Shown: positions 4,834 to 5,817 of the stretch, in pieces
Layout of the letters: each line of letters opens with the position of its first letter
Position numbering within the stretch: position 1 is the first letter of the stretch
DNA from: Planctomycetota bacterium
GTDB taxonomy: Bacteria > Planctomycetota > UBA1135 > UBA2386
NCBI GenBank assembly: GCA_003235605.1
Contig: QJVU01000699.1
Span: forward strand, 1 to 5,817
Length of the DNA stretch: 5,817 nucleotides
Direction: 5' to 3'
Program-made: the position numbers and the translations under genes
The notes under the pieces: model-generated
What the model was told of the DNA's origin: nothing
What the model saw: the letters and a program-made list of their open reading frames with translations, nothing else
The model's database searches: none

Positions 4834-5817
4834 ATGTTCGATCTTTGGCAAGCAATCGACGACGTACACCTGAACCCCAAGGTGCGTGCGGACCGCAGGT
4901 CCTACGCGCAGTGGCCTGGCGAAGGTGGTGTGACCGTGGAGTTCGACGGTCGCCGCATCCGCTACGGCGGATGCCGTCGGCGAGCGTACTACCGCTACAA
5001 GAACTACCGTCCCGACAGCTGGGGCGTGGACTTCAGCCAGTACTGGAAGATGAGTGCCGGCAACGTCATCCAGGACATGATCTCGGCCGCCATGAAGGCG
5101 AACGGCATGTGGCTCGCCAGCGAGCTGCCGGTCTCGATCATCCGCAAGGGGGACTTCGGCGTCTACCGGATCTCCGGTCGCATCGACGAGGTCATCCGCA
5201 ACCCGGGCAACGGCAACATCGAGATCTGCGAGATCAAGTCCACCGGCGTGTGGGGCGAGGCCGGCAAGATCACGCCGAAGCCGGGCAAGCCCTTCCTCCC
5301 GGAGGTGGACCACGTCCTGCAGGTCATGCCCTATCTGGACTGGCTGCGGATGCCCAACCAGGGCCCGATCAGCAACCCCGTCTGCAACATCCTGTACATG
5401 AGCCGCGAGGGCGCGAAGGCGCAGCACCGCGTCTTCTTCGGGAACGAGGACGAGATCATCATCGAGAACAGCGCGGGGCAGCACCAGTGGCCGCACATCC
5501 GGCTGCAGGATCTCTACGCCGACTTCGACTCCAAGGCTGCCTTCCTTGCGGCCAACCAGGTGCCCGAGCGGGACTTCGAGCTGAAGTGGTCCCGCGAGAC
5601 CGTGGTCTGGAAGAAGGAGCACGGCGAGCTGAACAAGACGGACAGCACGGCTGTGGGCAAGAAGCTCGCCGCCGGCGAGACGGGAGATCTGCTGGACAAG
5701 GGCGACTGGCAGTGCTCGTTCTGCCCCTTCCAGCTGGGCTGCTACGGACACAGGCCCGAGTTCGGGCCGATGGACGACGACGTCGCGGGTACGTTCGCGA
5801 AGGATGGGGCTCCGGCC
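4834..5817 (+). CDS. Cas4-like 4Fe-4S PD-(D/E)XK exonuclease, C-terminus cut by window edge
   Basis: Open for 328 codons from ATG 4834 to the right edge, with GGAGGG just upstream. It has the full set of Cas4/RecB-family marks. C47 (GGCRRRAYYRY) is the first cluster cysteine. E97 lies in ASELPVSII. ISGRIDEVI carries D118, and ICEIKSTGVW carries E133 and K135, the catalytic E-x-K. QVMPY at 163-167 is the QxxxY motif. C294, C297 and C303 (CSFCPFQLGC) complete the probable 4Fe-4S cluster. The family cuts single-stranded DNA ends and resects duplex DNA; in phages such genes lie near replication and recombination functions, as here. The histidine often seen in the first motif (G-x3-H) is Q80 here (GNVIQ). 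All cluster cysteines are already present, so little of the core should be missing; the acidic/alanine-rich end looks like a tail. There is no Cas1, Cas2 or repeat array nearby, so CRISPR adaptation is not supported. Confidence 0.88.
   Translation, partial: MFDLWQAIDDVHLNPKVRADRRSYAQWPGEGGVTVEFDGRRIRYGGCRRRAYYRYKNYRPDSWGVDFSQYWKMSAGNVIQDMISAAMKANGMWLASELPVSIIRKGDFGVYRISGRIDEVIRNPGNGNIEICEIKSTGVWGEAGKITPKPGKPFLPEVDHVLQVMPYLDWLRMPNQGPISNPVCNILYMSREGAKAQHRVFFGNEDEIIIENSAGQHQWPHIRLQDLYADFDSKAAFLAANQVPERDFELKWSRETVVWKKEHGELNKTDSTAVGKKLAAGETGDLLDKGDWQCSFCPFQLGCYGHRPEFGPMDDDVAGTFAKDGAPA

Noticed and set aside
4570..5751. A 393-codon minus-strand frame under the right-hand Cas4-like gene
   Set aside because: It opposes a gene with all catalytic and cluster residues and a strong ribosome site, and its own sequence is low-complexity shadow-like.
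4834..5817. Cas4-like gene as evidence of a CRISPR-Cas locus
   Set aside because: No cas1, cas2, effector gene or regularly spaced repeats are in the window. Stand-alone Cas4-like nucleases are common in phages.

Overview
The window looks like part of the DNA-metabolism region of a tailed bacteriophage, or a related element, from a high-GC host. An actinobacterial host is a reasonable guess from the GC-rich third codon positions and GGAGG-type ribosome binding sites, but the sequence does not prove it. Coding density is close to complete, genes are packed with 4-base start/stop overlaps, and a fused primase-helicase sits beside Cas4-like nucleases. There is no rRNA, tRNA, insertion sequence or CRISPR array.

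The layout is two divergent transcription units separated by 74 bases (1823-1896). The leftward unit holds a Cas4/RecB-like protein of 304 residues (1822 to 908) and then a GT-B glycosyltransferase (911 to beyond base 1). The two are joined by a GTGA overlap. The rightward unit holds an 856-residue primase-helicase (1897-4467), a 117-residue protein of unknown function (4464-4817, ATGA overlap) and a second Cas4-like nuclease (4834 to beyond the right edge). The glycosyltransferase and the second nuclease are both cut by the window ends.

The rightward genes form a plausible replication/recombination set: primer synthesis and fork unwinding by one polypeptide, followed by an iron-sulphur PD-(D/E)XK nuclease that keeps every expected catalytic residue. 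The leftward unit is odder. Its nuclease homologue keeps the four cluster cysteines but has lost the acid and lysine of the catalytic E-x-K motif and the QxxxY motif, so it is probably inactive. It is coupled to a glycosyltransferase that carries a four-cysteine zinc-ribbon-like insert in its donor-binding half. Whether this pair acts on DNA, on host surface sugars or on something else cannot be told from the sequence.

The 74-base divergent region contains two short dyads, a plausible rightward sigma70-type promoter that starts inside the leftward gene, and the ribosome binding sites of both units. It is the only intergenic space of any size and the likely control point.
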